This document shows, one piece after another, positions 28,144-37,120 of a DNA stretch of 39,820 nucleotides. This DNA is from a virus. The position numbers and the translations under genes are program-made. Below the pieces are notes generated by a model. The model searched no databases and was not told the origin of the DNA. It was given only the letters and a program-made list of their open reading frames with translations. Within the stretch, counting starts at the first letter, position 1; every line of letters starts with the position of its first letter. The stretch is from positions 1 to 39,820 of the IMG/VR virus record IMGVR_UViG_3300037827_000284. One strand, given 5' to 3'.

Positions 28144-28344
28144 CTACTTCGCCGTGAACCGCACCTCGACGTACTGCAATCGCCCGCCCACGAAAACGAG
28201 CCCGACCGTCGCGGTATGCGGCGGCGAGGCTATCGTTTCGGCGAAAACCTCCATCGCGCGCGGGCATTCCCCGTGCAGCCGCTCCAAATCTTTGAGCATC
28301 CCAAACGGCAAATCCGGTAGCTCGGGAACGCGCATCGCCGTCAT
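28144..28344 (-). CDS. 66-aa hypothetical protein
   Basis: ATGA overlap with the portal stop. Sequence MTAMRVPELPDLPFGMLKDL, then VGLVFVGGRLQYVEVRFT: one helix and two strands. No family recognised; last gene before the internal terminator. Confidence 0.58.
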   Translation of the reverse strand: MTAMRVPELPDLPFGMLKDLERLHGECPRAMEVFAETIASPPHTATVGLVFVGGRLQYVEVRFTAK

Positions 28345-30254
28345 TGCTGCGCCTGCTGTCCAGTGGGCGGCGGCTTCGCCTTAGGTAGCTGCTGCCTCGT
28401 GCGCGGCGGCGGCGGCTGCACCTGCGGCGGCATCTCCATCATCCGCTCCATTATCGACGGCCAATCCTCAATCTTAAGCGCCTTCCAGGTCGAAACCTTA
28501 TCGCGCAGCCCTTGCTGGAATTCTTCGATGACGCGCGCGCGCACGGCGCTCTCACTCCATGCAAGACTCGACCCGGTAAGCACGCGATAGTTGAACGACC
28601 CCTGAAGCGACCCGGGCGTAATCCGCTGGTAGGTGATGTTCCCGGTCAGGTTCTCCACCTTCACCGCGTGGCGCTCGTCGTAGTGCTTCTGCATCATCTG
28701 CCCAACGATTTCGATGAGGTCCTCGATCGACCGCTCCATCCGCTGCGTGCATTTCACGATGCGCGAGCCGCCGATTTCCGCCAGCATATCGTACCCAGCC
28801 GCGCTGTCCACCCGGCCGGCCGCCTCGCCCTGCATAATGCCCGTCGCGCCGATCACCTTCTCCATGAGGCCGATAATGGCGTTAAGCCACGCGAACCACG
28901 CTTGGGAGATTTCCGCGACCTGTAGCGATTCGAGCGTCCCCTTCTCGCCGCCGCGCAGAATCTCGCCCGGGTTGATATTCATGTTGTTCCGGTCGATCAA
29001 ACTCCCCGTCCACGCGATGTAAGCGCGGTAGGCCGAAAAGCGCAGGTTGTCCAGCATCGTAGAGATGCTGACGTTGAACGCGCCCTGAAGCGTTTCCAAC
29101 TCTAGCAGCGACCCCTTCACCCAATAGCCTTCGAGCGGTTCGCCGTCGTGAAAGTCGGCGTAGGGAAGCTCGTAGTCCCACGGGTCGTCCTGAATGACTT
29201 TGGCATCCGGGAGCATCATGACCAGCTTGCGCCACCACGGATACAGACGCTCCTGCACGTCCTCGTACACGTCCTCCATGACGAGCTCGTACATCGGAAT
29301 AGTGAACGGCGTACCGTCCATCGCTTGGTGCTGCGTTTCCCCCGCGTGGTTGAACTGCGGCATCCCGTCGTCGTCGGTCTTCACTTTCTGAATCGTGCGC
29401 CCGTACTTGTCTTTTTTCTTGCGCGGCACCTTAACCATCGTGTAGTCTTTGATTTGCAACTCCACTAACTGCACGAGGTCGTTAGACGGCGATACGCCCG
29501 GCACGAATCCAGTGTAGGAAAGCAGCGTCGGCGTGCCGTTCATAATCGCGGTGGTTGGGAAGTCGAACGCCAGCTTCTGCCACGGGTCGCGCAACGGTGA
29601 ACCCTGCCCGCTTGCGTTAGCCGATGGCCCCTGCTGCGACGTAGACGGCGCATCTTCCAACTTCTTGGCGGCTTTCGGGTACAGCATCATCGCTCGCGCG
29701 CGCGGCATTTGCACGCGGTGACCGGAGAACTGCCCCTTGCGCTGGTCCTTCACGCGCGGGTCTACGATGCGGCGCCAACCGGGGATGGCTTCAACCGCAA
29801 TATCCCCCGCGCCGTCGTAGAGCGATGGGTCCCAAAACGCGTGAAGCGAAGCCGATCGCGTGCAGCACGCCAGCGTTTCGGCGTTCTCCACGAGCGCCTG
29901 AAGGTTGCCGCGCTCCCACCATTGCATGATGCACGACCGCATCAGCCGCGCGGATTCCTCGTCCCCGACATCGTTGTTCTCGATGACTGGAATGGGCTGC
30001 TGCTTGGTCATAATCGAGATTTTATGGTCGATGATGGCCGATGCGACGTTTACCGTAAGCGCCGCGCGCTTATCGGAAACCTGGACGTTCCAATGCCGCG
30101 AGTAGCGGAGGTTGCCGCCGATGCGGTCGCTCTTGCGCCGCGCCTCCTCGTGCTTGTCGCTCATCGAAACGTAGGACAGTAGGCGCTTCACCATCCGAAC
30201 TTCAGGGTCGGCGTCTTTGCTCAGCGGTTGCGAAAGCGTGGGCGAGTTAGCCAA
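28341..30254 (-). CDS. Portal protein
   Basis: A 637-aa protein with the features of short-tailed-phage portals: N-terminal KHEEARRKSDRIGGNLRYSR, NVASAIIDHKISIMTKQQP, a wing domain, FNVSISTMLDNLRFSAYRAY, ASGI-like GIMQGEAAGRVDSAAGYDML, and a C-terminal QVQPPPPRTRQQLPK tail. Forms the dodecameric ring at the packaging vertex. Start is TTG (30254), overlapping the glycosyltransferase stop by eight bases, with GGAAGAA upstream. Confidence 0.85.
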   Translation of the reverse strand: MANSPTLSQPLSKDADPEVRMVKRLLSYVSMSDKHEEARRKSDRIGGNLRYSRHWNVQVSDKRAALTVNVASAIIDHKISIMTKQQPIPVIENNDVGDEESARLMRSCIMQWWERGNLQALVENAETLACCTRSASLHAFWDPSLYDGAGDIAVEAIPGWRRIVDPRVKDQRKGQFSGHRVQMPRARAMMLYPKAAKKLEDAPSTSQQGPSANASGQGSPLRDPWQKLAFDFPTTAIMNGTPTLLSYTGFVPGVSPSNDLVQLVELQIKDYTMVKVPRKKKDKYGRTIQKVKTDDDGMPQFNHAGETQHQAMDGTPFTIPMYELVMEDVYEDVQERLYPWWRKLVMMLPDAKVIQDDPWDYELPYADFHDGEPLEGYWVKGSLLELETLQGAFNVSISTMLDNLRFSAYRAYIAWTGSLIDRNNMNINPGEILRGGEKGTLESLQVAEISQAWFAWLNAIIGLMEKVIGATGIMQGEAAGRVDSAAGYDMLAEIGGSRIVKCTQRMERSIEDLIEIVGQMMQKHYDERHAVKVENLTGNITYQRITPGSLQGSFNYRVLTGSSLAWSESAVRARVIEEFQQGLRDKVSTWKALKIEDWPSIMERMMEMPPQVQPPPPRTRQQLPKAKPPPTGQQAQQ

Positions 30255-31344
30255 TCGCTTCTTCCAGGATGGCGCGGGATTGCGCGTCGTCGTAGTTTCC
30301 GGCCGGGAGCGTTACCGTTTTTTCGCCGAGCCACGCGGCCTCCCACTGCGGGAGAATCGTGGCGTCAGTCCATTTCTCGCGCAGATGTTCAAGTCCCACG
30401 CTCGCCATATTACGGCGGTTCTCCTCGTTATTTATCATCGCTGAAATCGCCATAAACCATTCGCTATGCGTGCTCGCTATCATCGTCGGCCACGAAGCAT
30501 AGGCACCATACGCGCTCGCCACAACCGGCACGCCATTCATCCCGTACTCGAAGAAGCGAATGTTACTCTTGCACGAGTTGAAGATGCTCGGCTCTAGCGG
30601 CGCTAGACCGATGTCGAGGTCCAACTCGCCGATCTCGCGATAGTAGCGGTACATAAACTGCGCGAGGTAGCCGTCTTTCTGCGGGTCGAACCACGTTCCG
30701 ACGTGATGCTCCACGCGGTGCTTATCGAAACCCGCCGGCAAGACGAACGGCTGTCCCATCGACACGAGCTTCACTTGCGGATACTTCGCGCAAATCTCAA
30801 CGAGCACGTCTTTGATACAAGCGATGTCGAGCAAGTGCGTGTACGAGCCGACGTACCCGATGCGTATTTCGCCCTCGCGCTTGGGTTTGCCGGTAATCTC
30901 TTTCGGCGCGACGGCCTCGACGTGTTCGCTCCACGCGAAGTTATGGCAGACCGCCAACTCGCGGCCCGTCTTCTCGCGGTAGTAGTCGGCTAGCGGTTGC
31001 GTCGAGCAGGAAAGAACGTCGGCTTCGACGCACGCCTTGTCGAAAATCGGGAGTGCGTCGGTATGCTGGAACGGCTCGTGGCACATCGACCACGGCGGAA
31101 TCTCGTGGAAGCAGTCGTCAAAATCGACGATGACGCGCTTGCCCATCGCCTTCGCCTGCCGCATAAACGTGATGCCTTCTTTGGACGATACGCGCGGAAA
31201 CACGATGGCATCGCCGTCGAATCGCAGCTTGTCGATTACGAAGTCTATCTCGATGCCGAGCTTTTTGTGGAGCGCAATGAGCGGCGCAGCAATGCGATAC
31301 CACGAGCAGCCGCCCCACTCGCCGATTGTGCCTAGTATCTTCAT
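30247..31344 (-). CDS. GT4-like glycosyltransferase
   Basis: A 365-aa GT-B fold protein: N-terminal MKILGTIGEWGGCSWYRIAA, linker RVIVDFDDCFHEIP, second domain IRIGYVGSYTHLLDI, and the C-terminal motif SNIRFFEYGMNGVPVVAS (the E-x7-E-like region of GT4 enzymes, here F-F-E-Y-G-x-x-G-V-P-V-V-A). Transfers a sugar from an NDP donor. It sits between the portal and zinc-ribbon genes, so a late role, such as virion glycosylation, is possible. ATGA coupling upstream. Confidence 0.78.
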   Translation of the reverse strand: MKILGTIGEWGGCSWYRIAAPLIALHKKLGIEIDFVIDKLRFDGDAIVFPRVSSKEGITFMRQAKAMGKRVIVDFDDCFHEIPPWSMCHEPFQHTDALPIFDKACVEADVLSCSTQPLADYYREKTGRELAVCHNFAWSEHVEAVAPKEITGKPKREGEIRIGYVGSYTHLLDIACIKDVLVEICAKYPQVKLVSMGQPFVLPAGFDKHRVEHHVGTWFDPQKDGYLAQFMYRYYREIGELDLDIGLAPLEPSIFNSCKSNIRFFEYGMNGVPVVASAYGAYASWPTMIASTHSEWFMAISAMINNEENRRNMASVGLEHLREKWTDATILPQWEAAWLGEKTVTLPAGNYDDAQSRAILEEAIG

Positions 31345-31775
31345 GGAATCTTTACCCCCGATTGTTGAAGTTGCTTCAAAACAGTAAGATTCCCCGGCTT
31401 GCTATCCGGGTGTGGTGCCTTCTCGAACCCCTTGTCGCGTTGCCCGCCATGCTTCACGTGTTCGGCGTACTCGCGGCCTTCCTTCCATTGCGCGGGCTCC
31501 GTCGCGCGCGACACGGGCTCGGCGCCGATTCGGTCGAGTTCCTTGTAATATTCGCGGCGCGTTTCGGGACGTTGCTGCCCGAGAACATAGTCGAACTTCG
31601 TGCCATCCACAGTATTTTGGAACTGGCGCACACGATCTTCCTGGAAGTAAGGCGCGGTAAACACGCGGCGCGCAGAGGTACGGCACCAACACGCGACAGG
31701 TTCACCCACTTCGCTCATCGAGTGTTGGATGTCGAACCTGCCGTGCTGCGGGCATTCGTATTCGTAAAGCGGCAT
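31341..31775 (-). CDS. FmdB-type zinc-ribbon protein
   Basis: A 144-aa protein with the FmdB N-terminus MPLYEYECPQHGRFDIQHSM and a second knuckle (ACWCRT). The rest is charged, without a known domain. Genes with this ribbon are common between terminase and portal in phages; regulatory or assembly roles are suspected. TGATG overlap with the spike gene stop. Confidence 0.72.
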   Translation of the reverse strand: MPLYEYECPQHGRFDIQHSMSEVGEPVACWCRTSARRVFTAPYFQEDRVRQFQNTVDGTKFDYVLGQQRPETRREYYKELDRIGAEPVSRATEPAQWKEGREYAEHVKHGGQRDKGFEKAPHPDSKPGNLTVLKQLQQSGVKIP

Positions 31776-33376
31776 CAGCTTCCGAAGAACGTCACGCTAG
31801 GCGAACCGGACCAATCTATTTGAAAGTACGTGTACGGGTCGGGAATCGGGAACGCCCCCGAAACGGGGCCAGCCGCATTCCCCGCAATCATCGACGTGCC
31901 TCCCAGCTTCACCGCGCTTACCGTGCCTCCCGTCACGTACATCGTACCGGGGCCGTAAAAACCTAGGCCCGCCAGGTTGGTTTGGGTAGCGTTCGCGGGC
32001 GTTGCGTTACTGATGAGATTGAGCAAACCGTTATAGCCTTGGCAGTTGAATAGCTTGAGCGTACCTGGCGACGACGTGTAGAGTGTTCCTGTAGCGCAGC
32101 CGCTCACGTCGCAACTGTTTGCGATGCACCCACCGCTCCCGCTCACCGCCAGCGCATACGGCGACTGTCCGCCGTTGAAGGAGAACACTCCCGACATATC
32201 TATGCCGTTTAGTTTCACGCGCACTGCAGCAGCCGTGATCGCGACATTGGCGCCGACCGGGGTAGACGACGGGTTCAAACCGTTGCTCGAAATCTGGCCG
32301 CCGTTAAAAACGATGTCCTGCGCGACGTTCACTTGCAGCCCCGCATTGGCCCATCCGTAGATAACGTTCCCATCCCCATAGATGCTCGCCACGTTGGTGG
32401 ACGGGCCGCCGTTACTGTCGATGTAGACGCCGGAACTTTGAGCGGTTGACGACAAACTCTGCGAGATTTGATTGGCGACCATGAACACCGCATTCACCGA
32501 GTTGCTAACGATATACACGCCATTCGTCCAGGCCGCAACCGAGCTTCCGATGATGTAGATGAAGCTCCCGGCCGCGATAACGATACCCTGGTTAAAGTCC
32601 GAAATGTGACTGTTCGTTATCCACGCCTTGTCCGAACCGCTGTTAATTTGCACGCCGATGCAGCCAGTTGGACCGGACGAAGAAATTGGCTGCTGGTAGA
32701 GGATGCACTGCGAGATGAAGCACTCCGCCTGGGAGATCGTCACCTGCGTGCTGTTGTTGAGATTGCCCTGGAACACGCGGCAGGCGAACATGCCGCTGTA
32801 GAGCGCACCGAGTTTCATCGCTTGCGGGCAGTTGGTGAACAGGCAGAACTCCGCAGTCGTGTTCTCGCCTGAAGAATTTACGTTAATCGCGATACCGCTA
32901 GTCGAGCCTTTTGGATACTGGAAGCTGATGTCGCGGAAGCGCGTGCCACCGTAAACGCCGTTGTTGTTGTTTACCTGGAACATATCGCCGCTGCCTTGCG
33001 CGACGAGTTGCGTTCCGGCCGATGAGCCTTGGATGACGATGCCGCCGGTGGTAAGCCCGCTGATAACGACGGAGGGAGACATATTGTAAATGCCTGCCGG
33101 GATGAAGACGATACCGCCACCGGCAGCGATAGCGGCGCTTACCGCAGCTTGAAGCGCGGCGGTGTTTGCCGTTGGGGTATTCGCGACAGCCATTCCATAA
33201 GGTGCCGCTGCAGCGTTGAGGAAAGTTGGGTATCCGGCGGTTGAGGTTTGCGCGTTGAGCGCGGCGATGATTTGGTTGATCGCGCTGGTCAGCGCGGTGA
33301 AGTCGGCGTTGACGTACTCGGCGAGAAACGTCGTTTGGTCTTGAAAGACGTAGGGGACGCTAACGGTGTTAAGCAC
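31775..33376 (-). CDS. Tail spike with pectate-lyase-type beta-helix
   Basis: A 533-aa protein. Residues 1-45 (AEYVNADFTALTSAINQIIA) form a helical head-binding stem. From about residue 65 (NTAALQAAVSAAIAAGGGIV then FIPAGIYNMSPSVVI) it has the start of the single-stranded right-handed beta-helix fold, with repeated strands, Asn/Ser ladders and GIAINVNSSGENT-type turns. Likely receptor-binding or glycan-degrading; catalytic residues cannot be assigned by eye. GTG start, TAGTG overlap. Confidence 0.8.
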   Translation of the reverse strand: MLNTVSVPYVFQDQTTFLAEYVNADFTALTSAINQIIAALNAQTSTAGYPTFLNAAAAPYGMAVANTPTANTAALQAAVSAAIAAGGGIVFIPAGIYNMSPSVVISGLTTGGIVIQGSSAGTQLVAQGSGDMFQVNNNNGVYGGTRFRDISFQYPKGSTSGIAINVNSSGENTTAEFCLFTNCPQAMKLGALYSGMFACRVFQGNLNNSTQVTISQAECFISQCILYQQPISSSGPTGCIGVQINSGSDKAWITNSHISDFNQGIVIAAGSFIYIIGSSVAAWTNGVYIVSNSVNAVFMVANQISQSLSSTAQSSGVYIDSNGGPSTNVASIYGDGNVIYGWANAGLQVNVAQDIVFNGGQISSNGLNPSSTPVGANVAITAAAVRVKLNGIDMSGVFSFNGGQSPYALAVSGSGGCIANSCDVSGCATGTLYTSSPGTLKLFNCQGYNGLLNLISNATPANATQTNLAGLGFYGPGTMYVTGGTVSAVKLGGTSMIAGNAAGPVSGAFPIPDPYTYFQIDWSGSPSVTFFGS

Positions 33377-33525
33377 TACTTCTTCTTCCTCTTAGCTCCC
33401 CGAGATTTTTTTCGCTTGTGGCGCGGGAGGTTCTTTTGACCGGGAAACTCGTGCGCCCAACGCTCCGCCACCTTAGGCTCAAACTTCCAGAGATACCGCC
33501 TTTGGGATTCTGACGCGAACGGCAC
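33376..33525 (-). CDS. 49-aa basic phage protein
   Basis: MPFASESQRRYLWKFEPKVA then ERWAHEFPGQKNLP and a Lys/Arg tail. This is the common small phage protein pattern M-P-F-x-S-x-x-Q-R-R-Y/W-L. GTG start immediately after the TerL stop with GAGGGAG upstream. Role unknown. Confidence 0.72.
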   Translation of the reverse strand: MPFASESQRRYLWKFEPKVAERWAHEFPGQKNLPRHKRKKSRGAKRKKK

Positions 33526-35655
33526 CTAAATCACTCCCTCGAAAACTCCCGCGATTGGGTTCGCGGGCACCGAGAGGATTCCATCCCCCCACAGCGCCTC
33601 GCGCACGTTTTGCGGCAGGCCGTCCCGCAGCTCCCCGGTCGGAATCTCCATAAACGCCTTCATCGTGGCCGCCGCGTTCGGCACGGGGGCATCGTTAATC
33701 ATCGACTCCACGGCGGTCGGAATGTGCCGGCGGCGGTCCTCCATGAACTTCATCAGCATCTTGGGGCTCTGCTTGATGCACAGGAGCGCCAGCCCCAGCG
33801 CCATCACCCGGTCGTCTTTGTTGTTGGAGTCGGCCGCGAACTTCTCGCTCCCATCGTCGCTCACGGTCTGGACGAACGTGCTCATCTCGGCCAAGAGGTT
33901 CTGCGAAGCGATGGCGAGGTAGTGCTTCGTCACCACGTCCACCATGAAGGCCACCATTACCACCTTCTGATCGTGGGTCGTGTAATGCCCGAACTTGTTG
34001 ATCTTCAGGCCGACCTCATCCCACTTTTCCTCGCGCCCGAGGTGCGGGTACTGCCAAATCTGCTTGAGCCGTTTCATCGTGACCACGCCGATGGAGTTGA
34101 TTTCCGGGTACAGCCACGCGCAATTGTAGAACCAGCCGATCGCGCAGCTATCGTCGGCCAACTGCTCCGGCCCGACCCGTCCGCAGTATTCCCCCACTTG
34201 GCGGCCCGTGGTCGCATCGAGGATGCAGTTGACGCTGTTATCGCTTTCCATCAGCCCGCTGGCCGCGTCGATGCCGCATACGTAGGCGTGGTCGGGCATC
34301 GGCGGCTCCCACAGGCTGAGATGCCCGTTGGGGTCCTCCACGAACTTGGGCTTGAGCATCAACTGCTGCAGCGTCATCGGCTTGTTGCCGAACGGCGAGG
34401 GCGGCGGGGTGTACTCCATCCGCCCGCGCATGAAGTTGCGCCCGGGCTGCAGCACGATTTGACGCTTGGCGAACTCCGCCGGCGCGCGGCGTTCGGCCTC
34501 CAGCACCGTCGCGTTGAGGTAGCGCATATCGGCTTTGAAGATGGAGCGCGACCGCAAGAGGAAGCACGTCTCGTCATCGGAGGGGTACTCGCGGTCCATC
34601 ACGTCCTGGTTACCTTCGCACTCCGTCGCCAGCGTTTGCTCGTACCAGTAGACCTGCGCCGGGGTGATCGTGCCGATGCCGTCGATTTGCTTGCGGATGT
34701 GCCCGAGGTTGGCCGCCCATTCGCGCTGCTCGTCGCTTTGTTTCCAGCCGTGCGGCGGCGTGATCGAGTATTCGTCCTCGGCCACCATCCACGGGAAGAA
34801 GTCGGCGTGCCACTCGCTCTCCTCGTCCTTGGCCGTCTGCCACAGCGAGTAAAAGTCGTTTTTGCCGTTGGGCGTACTCTCGATGAAGACCGAGCATTGC
34901 AGGCGCGCGGAGCTTCCGGCGGGCGGGAGTTGCGGCATCATCGACCCCAGCAGCCGCGCCGCGTTGGGGTAGAAGGCGTATTCGGCGAGATGGTTGTGAA
35001 GCGCCGACCGCCCCCGGGACTCCGTGTTCTTCTCGACTACGATCGTCGTCACTTTGGAGTTCGTTTCGGCGTAGTAGAGTTCGTCCTTCGGCACGCGAGC
35101 GGTTTTCGCCGCGGCGCGCAGGTGCCGAATGAGTCCCGGCACGTCGGGCAGTTCGTCGTGAAAGATTCGGAGCCGGTCGATGAAGGAGTACGCCAGTGGT
35201 TTTTCGTGTACGAACAGGTTGCACTCCACGTCTTTGAGGCGCCACACCTGCCAATGTCCCATGCCGTTGATGAGCGTGCTCATCCCGAGTTGGCGGGCTT
35301 TGAGAACCACGCTCAGCAGCGTTTGCTTCCCGGCGATGCGCGCGCAGATCCGGTTCCACTCCAGCAGTTGGGTCCGGTTGAAGATATACGGAATGCGGTG
35401 CCCGACCTTCTTGGCCCATATCTTCTGCACCAGCGCCGCGAAGCTCGGGTAGTCGCCCCACAGAATCGTCAGCAGTTCGGCGTATTTGGCGGGGTGCTTG
35501 GCGTAAAGCTCCTTCCACGCTTCGAGCGGGACGCCCCGGAAGTTGGGGATGCCGTTGGCGTCGTAGCCGTTGGGCACTCGAAAAACGAGGTCGATGATTG
35601 CCAGCGCCGCCGGGGCGATTTGCTGTCGGACGCCTGGGCGCGCGGCGTTGTTCAA
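33526..35655 (-). CDS. terL: Terminase large subunit
   Basis: A 709-aa packaging motor: ATPase Walker A-like VVLKARQLGMST (117-127), Walker B-like HLAEYAFY (222-229, E225), coupling motif IESTPNG (259-264), and a C-terminal RNase H-like nuclease starting CGIDAASG with later acidic residues (DDRVMALGLALL). It translocates DNA into the prohead and cuts it. TTG start one base after the upstream stop. A 719-aa antisense frame here is a shadow. Confidence 0.92.
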   Translation of the reverse strand: MNNAARPGVRQQIAPAALAIIDLVFRVPNGYDANGIPNFRGVPLEAWKELYAKHPAKYAELLTILWGDYPSFAALVQKIWAKKVGHRIPYIFNRTQLLEWNRICARIAGKQTLLSVVLKARQLGMSTLINGMGHWQVWRLKDVECNLFVHEKPLAYSFIDRLRIFHDELPDVPGLIRHLRAAAKTARVPKDELYYAETNSKVTTIVVEKNTESRGRSALHNHLAEYAFYPNAARLLGSMMPQLPPAGSSARLQCSVFIESTPNGKNDFYSLWQTAKDEESEWHADFFPWMVAEDEYSITPPHGWKQSDEQREWAANLGHIRKQIDGIGTITPAQVYWYEQTLATECEGNQDVMDREYPSDDETCFLLRSRSIFKADMRYLNATVLEAERRAPAEFAKRQIVLQPGRNFMRGRMEYTPPPSPFGNKPMTLQQLMLKPKFVEDPNGHLSLWEPPMPDHAYVCGIDAASGLMESDNSVNCILDATTGRQVGEYCGRVGPEQLADDSCAIGWFYNCAWLYPEINSIGVVTMKRLKQIWQYPHLGREEKWDEVGLKINKFGHYTTHDQKVVMVAFMVDVVTKHYLAIASQNLLAEMSTFVQTVSDDGSEKFAADSNNKDDRVMALGLALLCIKQSPKMLMKFMEDRRRHIPTAVESMINDAPVPNAAATMKAFMEIPTGELRDGLPQNVREALWGDGILSVPANPIAGVFEGVI

Positions 35656-35656
35656 G

Positions 35657-36070
35657 CTAGCTGCTCAGCCACGGCTTCGTCTCGGAATCCTCCGGCGAGT
35701 AGCTCCCGTTGCGCGGCATCTTATCCCCGCGCAACACCGCCTCCATCTCCTCCCGTTGCTCGGGGGTAATCTGCTGCTTCGCCATCTCGGCGGCGATGAT
35801 CGATTGCAAGGTCGCCGGCACTTCGGCATCGCCGAACAGCGTCAGCGGATCGACGATCGGCTCGGAAAGCTCCGGGGTCGGCGTGGGAATGGTTCCATGT
35901 GGAACGGTCTCCCGAGAGCGAGGAGTCGCCGCCGATGAAGCACGACGACGGCTCCTCGTCCGCGCCTTCGGTGCCGTTGCCTGCGGGGGTTCGGCATCGA
36001 GGCACGCTTGCATTAACCCGCGCGCAAACGCGCTCAGTAAATCTTCAGCTTTCACGCTGCACCGTGGCAT
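35657..36070 (-). CDS. Hypothetical protein between terminase subunits
   Basis: A 137-aa protein: helical N-terminus (AEDLLSAFARGLMQACLDAE), an Arg/Ser/Ala linker, and a helical C-terminus (TLQSIIAAEMAKQQITPEQR). ATG 36070 overlaps TerS by 26 bases; GTG 36055 is a second option. May be a terminase accessory. No family recognised. Confidence 0.58.
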   Translation of the reverse strand: MPRCSVKAEDLLSAFARGLMQACLDAEPPQATAPKARTRSRRRASSAATPRSRETVPHGTIPTPTPELSEPIVDPLTLFGDAEVPATLQSIIAAEMAKQQITPEQREEMEAVLRGDKMPRNGSYSPEDSETKPWLSS

Positions 36071-36551
36071 TCAAGGCCCGCGGCACCATCGGCGGCAAAT
36101 CCGCGGGCGGACCGCCTTCCCCCGATAGGTGAACCACCGTCGCCGCCACTTTACTGGCCGGCTGCGGCATCGTCATCTTCTCGTACGCCAGCAACGCCGA
36201 CAGCGACGGCTCCTTCTTCACGGTCACAAACTCCCCGCCCCCGATGTGTACCTGCCGATCGATCTCGCCTCGCATGTGGCGCACGTGCAACTCCGCGGCT
36301 TCGACAACGTCAAAACCGCTCGCCTCGAAAATCGTGCTCAGCCGCTCCTGAATGTCTCCCCGCTTGAGCAGTTGCTTGGCCTTGGCTAGCGCCATCGTCT
36401 TGGCTTGCGGTAGCTCCCCCGAATAGCACTTCCCAGGACCATTAAACGTCCCTTGGACCGCCTCGACCATCGCTTCAGGCGTCAGCACGCCGTCGGCCGC
36501 CGCAACCTCACGCGTCAGGTTCTCGCAGAATCGAACGTACCGCTCACGCAT
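36045..36551 (-). CDS. Putative terminase small subunit
   Basis: A 168-aa helical protein: N-terminal helix-turn-helix-like part (RFCENLTREVAAADGVLTPE), then KAKQLLKRGDIQERLSTIFE, an oligomerisation part with HVRHMRGEIDRQVHIGGGEF, and PSLSALLAYEKMTMPQPASK. Order and position upstream of TerL fit a DNA-recognising small terminase. Size is normal. Function by context. Confidence 0.72.
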   Translation of the reverse strand: MRERYVRFCENLTREVAAADGVLTPEAMVEAVQGTFNGPGKCYSGELPQAKTMALAKAKQLLKRGDIQERLSTIFEASGFDVVEAAELHVRHMRGEIDRQVHIGGGEFVTVKKEPSLSALLAYEKMTMPQPASKVAATVVHLSGEGGPPADLPPMVPRALNATVQRES

Positions 36552-36801
36552 TGAAAGGCCGCCGCCCCGTTTCGATCAGCCGTCCTTCGCTATGACCGTC
36601 TTTTAGGCGGAAACGCACTTCGCAACGGTAGTTCCGCCATTCAAGCCCCGAGAGCGTTACCACCGGGATTCTAACGTCAGGAGAAGCCATCTTCCAGTCG
36701 GTCCAGTTCCGCTTGTCCGAAGTCCGAGCTATATCCGGGTACGTAATTACGCTCGACGCAGCGATACTGGCCAACGCGCCAAGAGCGGCACCACGCTTCA
36801 C
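36544..36801 (-). CDS. Small hypothetical protein near TerS
   Basis: An 85-aa protein. The GTG at 36801 in a GTGA overlap with the upstream stop is preferred to the longer frame beginning at 36849. Hydrophobic N-terminal helix (MKRGAALGALASIAASSVIT) then a beta-rich C-terminus (VTLSGLEWRNYRCEVRFRLK). Unknown function. Confidence 0.52.
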   Translation of the reverse strand: MKRGAALGALASIAASSVITYPDIARTSDKRNWTDWKMASPDVRIPVVTLSGLEWRNYRCEVRFRLKDGHSEGRLIETGRRPFNA

Positions 36802-36986
36802 GCCTTCACCTTCGAGGACGGCTTTGAAGGAGCCGCTTCCGTCGCACACACCGTCGGCTCACCATTACGAAACGGACCGTCCAACGTCCCGCGAGGACCT
36901 GCGTGAAAGTGAACCCCCTCAGAAGCGAGGCTCGTCCGCTGGCACTTACTCGGCCCATCGCCCACCTTTACCCGCCAACCGCTCAC
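36798..36986 (-). CDS. 62-aa hypothetical protein
   Basis: GTG start in GTGA overlap with the gene above and GTGA overlap with the gene below. Sequence MSGWRVKVGDGPSKCQRTSL then VHFHAGPRGTLDGPFRNGEP. Beta-rich, no motif. The exact couplings on both sides are the main support. Confidence 0.5.
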   Translation of the reverse strand: MSGWRVKVGDGPSKCQRTSLASEGVHFHAGPRGTLDGPFRNGEPTVCATEAAPSKPSSKVKA

Positions 36987-37120
36987 GCCTTTTCCTCGGG
37001 CGAGGCCACGGCCGGGTTCGGTACGAGAGGAACCATCGAAAGCTGGCCCGCTGCCGCCATCTCCGTCAAAAGGTGGCTGGCGTAGTACTCCACTCGCTGG
37101 GATTCGCTCATGCTTGGCAT
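36983..37120 (-). CDS. 45-aa protein, first gene of the late operon
   Basis: MPSMSESQRVEYYASHLLTE then MAAAGQLSMVPLVPNP. ATG preceded by a near-perfect GGAGGT site. Helical, acidic. First leftward gene below the regulatory region. Function unknown. Confidence 0.6.
   Translation of the reverse strand: MPSMSESQRVEYYASHLLTEMAAAGQLSMVPLVPNPAVASPEEKA

Noticed and set aside
33610-35769. 719-aa rightward open frame
   Set aside because: It is the antisense of the terminase gene. Its Arg/His/Val-rich composition is typical of GC-rich shadow frames, and it has no domain pattern.
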